NCBI GenBank assembly: GCA_934358955.1
Contig: CAKRLC010000092.1
Coordinates: 1-10,597 of the forward strand
Reading direction: 5' to 3'
Source: an uncultured Roseburia sp.
GTDB lineage: Bacteria; Bacillota; Clostridia; Lachnospirales; Lachnospiraceae
DNA length: 10,597 nucleotides
Shown: positions 1-6,964 of the stretch, in pieces
Position numbering within the stretch: the first letter of the stretch is position 1
Layout of the letters: each line of letters starts with the position of its first letter
Notes under the pieces: generated by a model
The model's input: only the letters and a program-made list of their open reading frames with translations
The model's database searches: none
Told to the model about the DNA's origin: nothing
Translations under genes and position numbers: made by a program

Positions 1-464
1 TCCTTATAGGCTGCGGCACCGTCTAAGGTAGCGGTGAGATCTAAGTCTTTTTCTGCAAGATATTTTTCGATGTAATCGTCCTGGATCGGGGATTTGCGGT
101 TGTTTAACATGTCAACCTTCTCCGGGATGATGTCGACTGCGGTAACATGGTTATGCTGAGCGAGCAGGGTGGCAATGGAAAGACCAACGTAGCCGGTTCC
201 TGCAACGGCGATGCGCAGTGGGGAAGGAGATGCAAGCTTATGGGATGCGGCAGCATTGATGAATACGCTGTCAGGTTCGAAGCCAAGTGCTTCTCCTAAT
301 TCTTCTAACTGTTGGATGGATGGAACAAAGTCCTGCTTCTCTAAGCGGGAGATCAAGGCGCGGTTGATGCCGGTTGCATCAGCGAGCTGCTGCTGTGTGA
401 GGTTTTTTGCTTTGCGTCCCTCGGTGACAAGCTCTGCCAGACGGGATGTGGATAATTTCTTCAT
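1..464 (-). CDS. ugd: UDP-glucose 6-dehydrogenase with N-terminal XRE helix-turn-helix (5' part only)
   Basis: The gene reads leftward from ATG at 464-462 and runs off the window after 154 codons. Residues about 7-62 form a Cro/C1-type helix-turn-helix ([20 protein letters not shown], then [10 protein letters not shown]). A linker of about 20 residues leads to a Rossmann start, [14 protein letters not shown], with the GxGxxG at 89-94, an acidic residue (D111) after the second strand, and [16 protein letters not shown], which is typical of bacterial UDP-glucose dehydrogenases. That family oxidises UDP-glucose to UDP-glucuronate with NAD+ in the cytosol; the catalytic Cys and the central and C-terminal domains lie outside the window. 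AAAGGAGA at 478-471 is a good ribosome binding site and fixes the start. The fusion is in one unbroken frame. UDP-GlcNAc or GDP-mannose dehydrogenases share this N-terminal fold, so the substrate is less certain than the family. Confidence 0.88.
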   Translation of the reverse strand, partial: MKKLSTSRLAELVTEGRKAKNLTQQQLADATGINRALISRLEKQDFVPSIQQLEELGEALGFEPDSVFINAAASHKLASPSPLRIAVAGTGYVGLSIATLLAQHNHVTAVDIIPEKVDMLNNRKSPIQDDYIEKYLAEKDLDLTATLDGAAAYK

Positions 465-535
465 GATATGTCTCCTTTGATTATGTGTTATTTATAGTAA
501 CATTATGTAAGCTCTATGCTGTAATAAAAAAACAA

Positions 536-563
536 TTGTATTGTAGAACATTCAACGGATAAT
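536..563 (+). promoter_or_regulatory. Possible promoter for the peroxiredoxin-like gene
   Basis: TTGTAT (536-541) and GATAAT (558-563) are separated by 16 bp in the AT-rich 218-bp gap between the divergent genes. The match is moderate and the gap is AT-rich enough for chance hits. The rest of the gap holds a short GTGC-TTT-GCAC dyad (587-597). I could not assign a convincing promoter for the leftward ugd gene. Confidence 0.35.
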
Positions 564-682
564 TGCAATATAAAAAGGGAAAAAAGTGCTTTGCACAACA
601 AAAAGATCAAGAAATACCAAAATGAAAGTTATTTAAAATAACAAATATAAATAAAAATGAACAGAAATAGGAGGGTTTTCAA

Positions 683-1225
683 ATGGCAAAATTAAAAGTT
701 GGAGAGAAAATGCCGGATTTTTCATCCGTCACTGTATTTGATGCGGAGGAAAAACGTCTGAGTGACCGCGTGGGGGAAGGGAAGACTGCAATCGTATTTT
801 TACGGTATTATGGATGTACGTTATGCCAGTATGACATTCATCTTTACGCAGAAAATTATAAGGATATCGCAGGCAGCAACGGAAAGCTGTTTGTGGTGCT
901 GCAGTCGAAGCCAGAGACGATCAGAAAAACAGTTTCGGAAACGGATCTTCCGTTCGAGATCATCTGTGATCCGGAGGAGAAGCTTTACAAAGAATTTGAG
1001 ATCAATCCGGCCAAAAATATGCTGGAATTAGGCAGCGTAGAGGTTATAGCGAAGATCGCAAAGGCGAAGAAGCTGTTTTCCCATGGTGAGTATGAGGGGG
1101 AGGAGCTTCAGCTGCCGGCAGCCTTTGTCGTAGAACCGGATCTGACGATCACGTATGCAAAATATGGAAAAAACGGTGCGGATGTGCCTTCACCGAAAGA
1201 GCTGAAAAAATTATTAAATGAATGA
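683..1225 (+). CDS. Peroxiredoxin-like / AhpC-TSA family protein with CxxC motif
   Basis: This 180-residue soluble protein has a thioredoxin fold of the peroxiredoxin (AhpC/TSA, redoxin) type. The N-terminus VGEKMPDFSSVTVFDAEEK matches the entry strand of that family. TAIVFLRYYGCTLCQYD follows, with C45 and C48 where the active site lies. The usual peroxiredoxin PxxxTxxC pattern is replaced by GCxxC, as in the PRX-like2/PRXL2A group. The C-terminal part (AAFVVEPDLTITYAKYG) is the usual last strand pair. A thiol-dependent peroxidase or disulfide-exchange role in the cytosol is likely, but the electron donor and substrate cannot be read from the sequence. AGGAGGG at 669-675, seven bases from the ATG, is a strong ribosome binding site. 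There is no signal peptide. The gene appears to be transcribed alone, with a modest hairpin and T-run just downstream. Confidence 0.8.
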   Translation: MAKLKVGEKMPDFSSVTVFDAEEKRLSDRVGEGKTAIVFLRYYGCTLCQYDIHLYAENYKDIAGSNGKLFVVLQSKPETIRKTVSETDLPFEIICDPEEKLYKEFEINPAKNMLELGSVEVIAKIAKAKKLFSHGEYEGEELQLPAAFVVEPDLTITYAKYGKNGADVPSPKELKKLLNE

Positions 1226-1235
1226 GAGAAAGTGC

Positions 1236-1259
1236 AAACAGTAATGGCATTGTTTTTTT
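1236..1259 (+). terminator. Weak intrinsic terminator after the peroxiredoxin-like gene
   Basis: AAACAGT (1236-1242) pairs with ATTGTTT (1249-1255), with one G-U pair, around the loop AATGGC. The T-run continues to 1259. The stem is only 7 bp and AU-rich, so termination would be partial. Confidence 0.45.
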
Positions 1260-1281
1260 CTTTGACCGCAGACACTATAAC

Positions 1282-1311
1282 TTGAAATGGACTTTTCTGT
1301 TATGGTAAGAT
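1282..1311 (+). promoter_or_regulatory. Promoter for the hybrid histidine kinase gene
   Basis: TTGAAA (1282-1287) and TAAGAT (1306-1311) are 18 bp apart, with a TGG extended -10 element immediately upstream of the -10. Predicted transcription start is near 1318, giving a leader of about 40 nt. Confidence 0.5.
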
Positions 1312-1357
1312 AAGGATAATCGTAACAATGTAAATACGTACAGAAAGTGTATGCGGG

Positions 1358-3409
1358 ATGGAAAAAAAGATAAACAGAAAAGTATGGATACAGACAGCCG
1401 TCGTCTTTGTGATGGTGTTTCTGATATTTGGATTCGCGGTTTGCTTGATAAATAAGAACCGGGAAACAGAAGAAAAACTGAAGGCAGCCTATACGGCAGA
1501 GACAACGGTAAGCCGTGTGGAAGCGCAGCTTCGGCAATATCTGGCGGAGTCCAAGCTGATGGAGAACTTGATTGAAGCCGGATATGAGGTAGAAGGGGAC
1601 AAGTTTGAAATCATATCGCAGATGATGCAGGATGAGAATGATGTGATCGAGGCACATGAGCTGGCGAAGAATGGTATCGTCAACCAGGTTTATCCGATGG
1701 AAGGAAATGAAGGTGTGCTTGGGCTGAACCTTTTTAAAAATGCAGATCGGAAAAAGGAAGCATATCTGGCAAAACGGACAGGAGAATATACGATTGCAGG
1801 ACCATTTGAATTAGTGCAGGGTGGAAAAGGAGCGCTTTTGTTTGACCCGATCAATCTGGTCGATGAGAATGGACAGCGGACATTCTGGGGATTTTCTGTC
1901 CTGGTGCTGGACTGGGAGAAGTTTTTAAAAGAGATCGAACTGGAACGGCTGGAAACCGCAGATTATAATTATCAGATCTGGAAGCGGGATTTGTACAGCG
2001 GGGAAAAGATCGTGATCGCAGAGAATATGGAAACGCTGCCGGAGAGAACGTTAGAGGTAGCCTGCAAGGTTCCAAACGACACCTGGTATTTTGAGATCGT
2101 ACCGGTAGAAGGCTGGACGTCGAAGGTGCAGCTCGTCTCAGGATACCTGATTGCTCTGTTACTTGCAATCGCGGCCACTGTCGGGTATTGGCAGGCGATC
2201 ATGCGCCGCTACAAAGACGCCATCCATGCACAGGAGATGGAGGAGAGTGCAAGAAAGGCACAGGATGCGAATGATTCAAAGACACGCTTCTTATTTAATA
2301 TGAGCCATGATATCCGTACGCCGATGAATGCGATCATCGGTTTTTCGGATCTGCTTGAAAGACACATCGACGAACGGGAAAAGGCAGTTGATTATATCCA
2401 TAAGATCCGGGAGTCGAGTGATTTCCTGTTATCACTGATCAATTCGGTCCTTGAGATGGCAAGGATCGAAAGCGGAAAAGTCGAATTGAAGAAAGAAGTA
2501 TGCTGTGTGCCGGAATTTATGGAATCCCTTTCTGCTGTTTTTGAGACATCGATCCGGGAGAAGAAGCTTGAGTACCGCTGCAATGTCAAAGTGGTGCATG
2601 AGTATGTGATGGGCGATGAGACGAAGCTGCGGGAAATTTTCCTCAATGTGATCAGCAATGCGGTAAAGTATACGCCGGAGGGCGGACGGATCTCACTGGA
2701 TGTAAATGAGATCCAGACAGATCAGAAAGAGACAGCAACGTTTGTTATTACGTTACAGGACACCGGAATCGGAATGAGTGCGGATTATCTGCCGCATATT
2801 TTTGAAGAATTTACAAGAGAGCATACGAGCACGGAGAGCAGGGTGGTCGGTACCGGGCTGGGACTTCCTATCGTAAAATCACTCGTGGAGCTGATGGGTG
2901 GAACGATCCAGGTCGAAAGTGCACAAAATAAGGGAACGAAGATTGTGATCGTTCTGTCACCGGAGATCGCATCCGAAGAGGAGATTTTTGGAACACAGAC
3001 GAAAATCAGTGATCCAAAGGCTGCACTTCTGGAAGGAAAACGCATTTTACTGGCAGAGGACAACGAATTAAACGCAGAGATCGCATTAGAAGTGTTGAAA
3101 GAAAGCGGATTTCTGGCAGAACGTGCAAAGGATGGCGAAGACTGTGTGAAGATGCTGAAGGAGAAGCCGGCAGGCTATTACGACCTGATTTTGATGGATA
3201 TCCAGATGCCGCGCATGGATGGGTATGAAGCAACAGAATGTATCCGGAAGCTTAAGGATGAGCGCGCAGCGATCCCAATCGTGGCAATGACGGCGAATGC
3301 ATTTGAGGAAGATAAGAAAAAAGCATTTGAAGCAGGCATGAATGATTATGTAGCGAAGCCGATCGACCGGGACAGGCTGATCGAGACTATTGGACAGCTG
3401 ATTGGTTAG
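1358..3409 (+). CDS. CHASE-domain hybrid sensor histidine kinase with C-terminal receiver
   Basis: This is a 683-residue membrane sensor. A first transmembrane helix (about 11-31) and a second (about 258-279) bracket an extracytoplasmic domain. GPFELVQGGKGALLFDP and the following FWGFSVLVLDWEKFL there match the CHASE ligand-binding family. A short coiled linker without a clear HAMP leads to the HisKA dimerisation helix (MSHDIRTPMNAIIGF, phospho-acceptor H317). The ATPase domain follows: N-box FLNVISNAVKYTPEGG, G1 DTGIG at 468-472, F-box and G2 GTGLGLPIVK. The receiver starts at about 561 with E567/D568, phospho-acceptor D614 (LMDIQMP), T645 and K667, so all catalytic residues are present. Phosphate should pass from H317 to D614 and then to an unknown partner, since no separate output regulator lies nearby. 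The ATG is preceded by ATGCGGG but no clear Shine-Dalgarno; no other in-frame start fits the N-terminus. The stimulus is unknown. Confidence 0.9.
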   Translation: MEKKINRKVWIQTAVVFVMVFLIFGFAVCLINKNRETEEKLKAAYTAETTVSRVEAQLRQYLAESKLMENLIEAGYEVEGDKFEIISQMMQDENDVIEAHELAKNGIVNQVYPMEGNEGVLGLNLFKNADRKKEAYLAKRTGEYTIAGPFELVQGGKGALLFDPINLVDENGQRTFWGFSVLVLDWEKFLKEIELERLETADYNYQIWKRDLYSGEKIVIAENMETLPERTLEVACKVPNDTWYFEIVPVEGWTSKVQLVSGYLIALLLAIAATVGYWQAIMRRYKDAIHAQEMEESARKAQDANDSKTRFLFNMSHDIRTPMNAIIGFSDLLERHIDEREKAVDYIHKIRESSDFLLSLINSVLEMARIESGKVELKKEVCCVPEFMESLSAVFETSIREKKLEYRCNVKVVHEYVMGDETKLREIFLNVISNAVKYTPEGGRISLDVNEIQTDQKETATFVITLQDTGIGMSADYLPHIFEEFTREHTSTESRVVGTGLGLPIVKSLVELMGGTIQVESAQNKGTKIVIVLSPEIASEEEIFGTQTKISDPKAALLEGKRILLAEDNELNAEIALEVLKESGFLAERAKDGEDCVKMLKEKPAGYYDLILMDIQMPRMDGYEATECIRKLKDERAAIPIVAMTANAFEEDKKKAFEAGMNDYVAKPIDRDRLIETIGQLIG

Positions 3410-3522
3410 TATTGGAATCTGCGCTTAGATTGTGAGGGCAGACGGCTGTTTATTCTCGATAAAGAGTGAATCTGGCGGGCCAAAGCTGTGATGGTGGATA
3501 GGAACAACGATAATATGAGGTA

Positions 3523-3531
3523 TGATATAAT
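3523..3531 (+). promoter_or_regulatory. Extended -10 promoter abutting the MerR-methyltransferase start
   Basis: TGATATAAT is a perfect extended -10 (TG-N-TATAAT). No -35 is recognisable, as is common for this class. The hexamer ends one base before the first ATG (3532). Transcription would start near 3538, exactly at the second in-frame ATG, giving a leaderless mRNA. Confidence 0.5.
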
Positions 3532-4725
3532 ATGAAGATGGAAGGCTATTATTCATCCGGCGAATTTGCCCAAATGGCGCATATCACGAAAAAAACGATA
3601 CGTTATTATGATGAACATCATATTTTAAAGCCATCCCTGGTGAATGAGAATGGGGCAAGGTTTTACACCGATGCAGACTTTGCAAGATTACAGCAGATTT
3701 TATTTTTGAAGTATCTGGGTTTTTCGCTGGATGAGATCCGGGAAATGACCGTGCGCAATTCCGACAAGCATTTTTTGTCAGAGTCTTTGCATATGCAGCT
3801 TGGCCTGATTGAGGAGAGGATGGGACAGTTAGAGCTGATGAAGCGGGCATTGACGGATGCAGGAAAGGCTGTGGATGCCGGTGAGACCGTTGACTGGAGT
3901 AAGATGCTGCAGCTTGTAAATGCCAATGAGTTAGAGCAGAAGTTAAAGAAGCAGTATCAGAACGTGTCGAATATTATGGCGCGTATTTCCCTGCACAGCG
4001 AATTTTCGGAAAATGAGCAGGGCTGGTTCGAGTGGATGTTTGAGCAGTATGAGATCAGACCGGGAAGCCGGGTGCTGGAGTTAGGCTGCGGGGATGCATC
4101 GCTGTGGCTGCAGAATATAGACCGGATACCGGAAGAAACAGAGATCACGCTGTCTGACATTTCAGACGGAATTGTGCGTGATGCAAAGAAAACGGCAGTC
4201 GGACGGGATCCGCGGTTCCATTTTGAGGTGATGGATGCACATCATATGAATGCACTGGACGAATCCATGGATATGGTGATCGCCAATCATGTCCTTTTTT
4301 ACTGTGAGGATGTGCAGAAGGTGTGCAGGGAAGCAGCGCGTGTGTTAAAGCCGGGCGGTCTGTTTGTGTGCAGTACTTATGGTAAGAACCACATGAAGGA
4401 GATCGGTGAGCTGGTAGAGGAATTTGATGACCGGATCGTGCTGTCAGCAGACCGGCTTTATGAAGTGTTCGGAAAAGAGAACGGGGCAGATATGCTTTGC
4501 ATGGAATTTTCTGATGTGGAATGGAGACAGTATGAGGATGCGCTGAATGTGACGAAAGCGGAGAGCCTGATCGCATATGTGCTTTCCTGCCATGGCAACC
4601 AGAACCGGTATATCGTGGACCGCTACAAGGAGTTCCGTTCCTTTGTGCGCAAAAAAACAGAGAAAGGCTTTCATGTCACGAAGGATGCAGGGCTGTTCCT
4701 TGCGAAGAAACACACTTTAAAATGA
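3532..4725 (+). CDS. MerR-family regulator fused to SAM-dependent methyltransferase
   Basis: The protein has 397 residues. About 7-75 form a MerR winged helix-turn-helix (YYSSGEFAQMAHITKKTIRY, then YDEHHILKPS and RFYTDADFARLQQI). A leucine-rich dimerisation helix spans about 82-112. From about 175 there is a class I methyltransferase: motif I VLELGCGDASLW (SAM-binding loop), acidic end of strand 2 at SDIS, DAHHMNALDESMDMVIANHV for motifs II/III, and VLKPGGLFVCSTYG. The MerR half should bind a dyad inside a long-spacer promoter; the catalytic half may sense or modify a small molecule as effector. The substrate cannot be deduced. The start could be 3532 or 3538. GAGG (3517-3520) is 11 bases from 3532, whereas the promoter predicts RNA starting at 3538. 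I kept the longer form. Such MerR-methyltransferase fusions occur in Firmicutes, but their effectors are mostly unknown. Confidence 0.87.
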   Translation: MKMEGYYSSGEFAQMAHITKKTIRYYDEHHILKPSLVNENGARFYTDADFARLQQILFLKYLGFSLDEIREMTVRNSDKHFLSESLHMQLGLIEERMGQLELMKRALTDAGKAVDAGETVDWSKMLQLVNANELEQKLKKQYQNVSNIMARISLHSEFSENEQGWFEWMFEQYEIRPGSRVLELGCGDASLWLQNIDRIPEETEITLSDISDGIVRDAKKTAVGRDPRFHFEVMDAHHMNALDESMDMVIANHVLFYCEDVQKVCREAARVLKPGGLFVCSTYGKNHMKEIGELVEEFDDRIVLSADRLYEVFGKENGADMLCMEFSDVEWRQYEDALNVTKAESLIAYVLSCHGNQNRYIVDRYKEFRSFVRKKTEKGFHVTKDAGLFLAKKHTLK

Positions 4726-4743
4726 AAAATTTGAAAAAAGTAC

Positions 4744-4774
4744 TTGAAGGTGCCCTTGGGGCACCTTTTATAAT
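4744..4774 (+). promoter_or_regulatory. MerR-type promoter/operator with 19-bp spacer and central dyad
   Basis: TTGAAG (4744-4749) and a perfect TATAAT (4769-4774) are 19 bp apart, longer than the sigma-A optimum. The spacer is filled by a 9-bp inverted repeat, AAGGTGCCC and GGGCACCTT around TTG. This is the layout of promoters activated by MerR-family proteins, which bind the dyad and shorten the effective spacer. A MerR gene ends only 18 bp upstream and rfbB begins 120 bp downstream, so regulation of rfbB-rfbD by that protein is a reasonable inference. Predicted start is near 4781. Confidence 0.55.
4747..4769 (+). terminator. Possible intrinsic terminator of the MerR-methyltransferase transcript
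   Basis: The same dyad makes a 9-bp GC-rich stem (4747-4755 with 4759-4767) and a TTG loop, followed by only TTTT before ATAAT. It could stop RNA from the upstream gene. The short T-run and the perfect -10 just after it make the operator reading at least as likely. Confidence 0.5.
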
Positions 4775-4894
4775 GGAAGCATACAGGAAGAAAAGAGTTT
4801 TCTGTTATGGAAAAATTGTTAAAAATAATTGCACAAAGGACTGACGATTGGGGCTTTTGCGCAAAATAAAAATCAAAAAAGAGAGGATAGCAAG

Positions 4895-5920
4895 ATGAAG
4901 AAAACAATCATTGTAACTGGTGGTGCCGGATTTATCGGCGGAAATTTTGTTTATCATATGTTAAACAAATATCCGGAGTATCGTATCGTATGCGTGGACT
5001 GTCTGACTTATGCAGGAAATCTTTCCACATTAAAGGAAGCATTAGAGAATCCAAACTTCCGCTTCTGCAAGATCAATATCTGCGACAGGGAAGCAATCTA
5101 TAAATTATTTGAAGAAGAGCATCCGGATGTTGTTGTAAACTTCGCAGCAGAGTCTCATGTAGACCGTTCCATCGAGAACCCGGAAATTTTCTTAGATACC
5201 AACATCAAAGGAACTGCTGTTATGATGGATGCCTGCCGTAAATATGGTATCGAGCGTTATCATCAGGTTTCTACAGATGAAGTATACGGCGATCTGCCAT
5301 TAGACAGACCGGACCTGTTCTTTACAGAAGAAACACCGATCCACACAAGCAGCCCATATAGCTCTTCCAAAGCAGGTGCAGACCTTTTAGTACTTGCATA
5401 TCACAGAACTTACGGTCTCCCTGTAACGATCAGCCGTTGCTCTAATAACTATGGACCATATCATTTCCCGGAGAAGCTGATCCCGCTTATGATCGCAAAT
5501 GCACTTGCAGATAAGCCACTCCCTGTATACGGCGAAGGCTTAAATGTACGTGACTGGTTATATGTAGAAGATCACTGCAAGGCAATTGATCTGATCATCC
5601 ACAACGGACGTGTCGGCGAAGTATACAATGTCGGCGGACATAATGAAAAACAGAACATTGAGATCGTTAAGATCATCTGTAAAGAGCTTGGAAAACCGGA
5701 AAGCCTGATCACACACGTTGGTGACCGTAAAGGACATGATATGCGTTATGCGATCGATCCGACCAAGATCCACAACGAACTTGGATGGCTGCCGGAGACA
5801 AAATTTGAAGACGGTATTAAAAAGACGATCCAGTGGTATCTTGACAACCGTGAATGGTGGGAGACGATCATTTCCGGTGAATACCAGAATTATTATGAAA
5901 AGATGTATGGAAATCGTTAA
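4895..5920 (+). CDS. rfbB: dTDP-glucose 4,6-dehydratase
   Basis: This is a 341-residue extended short-chain dehydrogenase/reductase, close to the family's usual length. It catalyses the NAD+-dependent conversion of dTDP-glucose to dTDP-4-keto-6-deoxyglucose, the second step of dTDP-L-rhamnose synthesis, in the cytosol. Visible signatures are the NAD-binding TGGAGFIGG near the N-terminus, FAAESHVDRSI, the STDEVYGD block with the Asp-Glu pair that drives dehydration (D128, E129), and YxxxK catalysis at Y155/K159 (PYSSSKAGAD). NNYGPYHFPEKLIPL and YGEGLNVRDWLYVEDH are typical of RmlB/RfbB. The start at 4895 has GAGAGGA (4881-4887) at proper spacing. An upstream in-frame TTG at 4829 would add 22 residues before the Rossmann strand and is rejected. 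The stop is nine bases from rfbD, so the two are surely co-transcribed. Confidence 0.95.
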   Translation: MKKTIIVTGGAGFIGGNFVYHMLNKYPEYRIVCVDCLTYAGNLSTLKEALENPNFRFCKINICDREAIYKLFEEEHPDVVVNFAAESHVDRSIENPEIFLDTNIKGTAVMMDACRKYGIERYHQVSTDEVYGDLPLDRPDLFFTEETPIHTSSPYSSSKAGADLLVLAYHRTYGLPVTISRCSNNYGPYHFPEKLIPLMIANALADKPLPVYGEGLNVRDWLYVEDHCKAIDLIIHNGRVGEVYNVGGHNEKQNIEIVKIICKELGKPESLITHVGDRKGHDMRYAIDPTKIHNELGWLPETKFEDGIKKTIQWYLDNREWWETIISGEYQNYYEKMYGNR

Positions 5921-5929
5921 GGAGAGCCA

Positions 5930-6844
5930 ATGAAAGTATTTGTAACAGGTGTTTGTGGCCAGCTTGGTCATGACGTGATGAATGAACTGAACAGACGCGG
6001 TTATGAAGGAATCGGAACAGACATCGCACCGGAGTATTCCGGCGCGATGGATGGCACACCGGTGACAACGATGCCGTATGTTTCCCTTGACATAACAGAT
6101 AAGGCAGCCGTGACAAAAACAATCAAAGAGATCGCTCCGGATGTTGTGATCCACTGTGCGGCATGGACAGCAGTGGATATGGCAGAGGATGATGAGAATG
6201 TGGCAAAGGTCCGCGCGATCAATGCAGGCGGAACAGAAAATATCGCGCTTGTATGTAAAGAGTTAGATTGCAAGATGGTCTATATTTCTACGGATTATGT
6301 ATTTGACGGACAGGGAACAACTCCATGGGATCCGGACTGCAGGGACTACAAGCCGCTGAATGTTTATGGACAGACAAAGCTGGAAGGAGAGCTTGCGGTA
6401 TCCGGTAATCTGGACAAGTATTTTATTGTGCGGATCGCCTGGGTATTCGGTGTCAATGGAAAGAATTTTATCAAGACAATGTTGAATGTAGGCAAGAAGT
6501 TCGACACAGTGCGTGTTGTAAATGACCAGATCGGCACACCGACCTACACTTTTGACCTGGCAAGACTTTTGGTTGACATGATCGAGACAGAGAAGTATGG
6601 CTATTATCATGCAACGAACGAGGGCGGCTATATTTCCTGGTATGATTTTACCTGTGAGATTTTCAGACAGGCAGGATATACAACAAAGGTTGTTCCGGTT
6701 ACGACTGAGGAATATGGTCTGTCTAAGGCTGCACGTCCATTTAACAGCAGACTGGAGAAGAAGAAACTCGTTGAAGCAGGATTTACGCCGCTGCCAACAT
6801 GGCAGGATGCGCTCAGTCGTTATCTGAAGGAAATTGAATACTAA
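5930..6844 (+). CDS. rfbD: dTDP-4-dehydrorhamnose reductase
   Basis: The 304-residue enzyme reduces dTDP-4-dehydro-L-rhamnose to dTDP-L-rhamnose with NAD(P)H, the last step of the pathway. The N-terminus MKVFVTGVCGQLGHDV carries the nucleotide-binding GxxGQLG. CAAWTAVDMAEDDE, STDYVFDG (120-127) and NVYGQTKLEGE with Y146/K150 are diagnostic of the RmlD family. IAWVFG and NDQIGTPTYTFDLA complete the substrate-binding region. Length and motifs are intact. AAGGAGAG overlaps the rfbB stop codon and gives a strong ribosome binding site, so translation is likely coupled. The next two enzymes one would expect nearby, RfbA (thymidylyltransferase) and RfbC (epimerase), are not in the window. Transcription should end at the strong hairpin at 6965-6999. 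Confidence 0.95.
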   Translation: MKVFVTGVCGQLGHDVMNELNRRGYEGIGTDIAPEYSGAMDGTPVTTMPYVSLDITDKAAVTKTIKEIAPDVVIHCAAWTAVDMAEDDENVAKVRAINAGGTENIALVCKELDCKMVYISTDYVFDGQGTTPWDPDCRDYKPLNVYGQTKLEGELAVSGNLDKYFIVRIAWVFGVNGKNFIKTMLNVGKKFDTVRVVNDQIGTPTYTFDLARLLVDMIETEKYGYYHATNEGGYISWYDFTCEIFRQAGYTTKVVPVTTEEYGLSKAARPFNSRLEKKKLVEAGFTPLPTWQDALSRYLKEIEY

Positions 6845-6884
6845 TATAGTGTTCTGCAAATAATTGCACCAATAACTTGTATGA

Positions 6885-6928
6885 AATTTCAGCTGCGGTA
6901 TCAGAGAAAATTGACGCAGCTGGAAATT
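6885..6928 (+). other. Stem-loop in the rfbD 3' untranslated region
   Basis: AATTTCAGCTGCG (6885-6897) pairs with CGCAGCTGGAAATT (6915-6928), leaving one bulged G and a 17-nt loop. The CAGCTGCG/CGCAGCTG core is perfect. No T-run follows, so it is not an intrinsic terminator. It lies between the rfbD stop and the terminator, and could stabilise the mRNA end or bind a protein. Two direct copies of CATGGGCA (6936-6943 and 6958-6965) follow it. Confidence 0.6.
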
Positions 6929-6964
6929 AGTACATCATGGGCATTGCTCAGAAATGGCATGGGC

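Noticed and set aside
4807..4869. 20-codon frame (MEKLLKIIAQRTDDWGFCAK) in the rfbB leader
   Set aside because: The nearest AGGAAG is 16 bases from the ATG, and no codon pattern suggests attenuation.
4829..4894. TTG start that would lengthen RfbB by 22 residues
   Set aside because: The extra residues precede the Rossmann strand, have no family counterpart, and lack a ribosome site; ATG 4895 has GAGAGGA at good spacing.
5558..6154. Minus-strand open frame of 198 codons opposite the rfbB/rfbD junction
   Set aside because: It spans two convincing plus-strand genes and has no ribosome site or recognisable domain.
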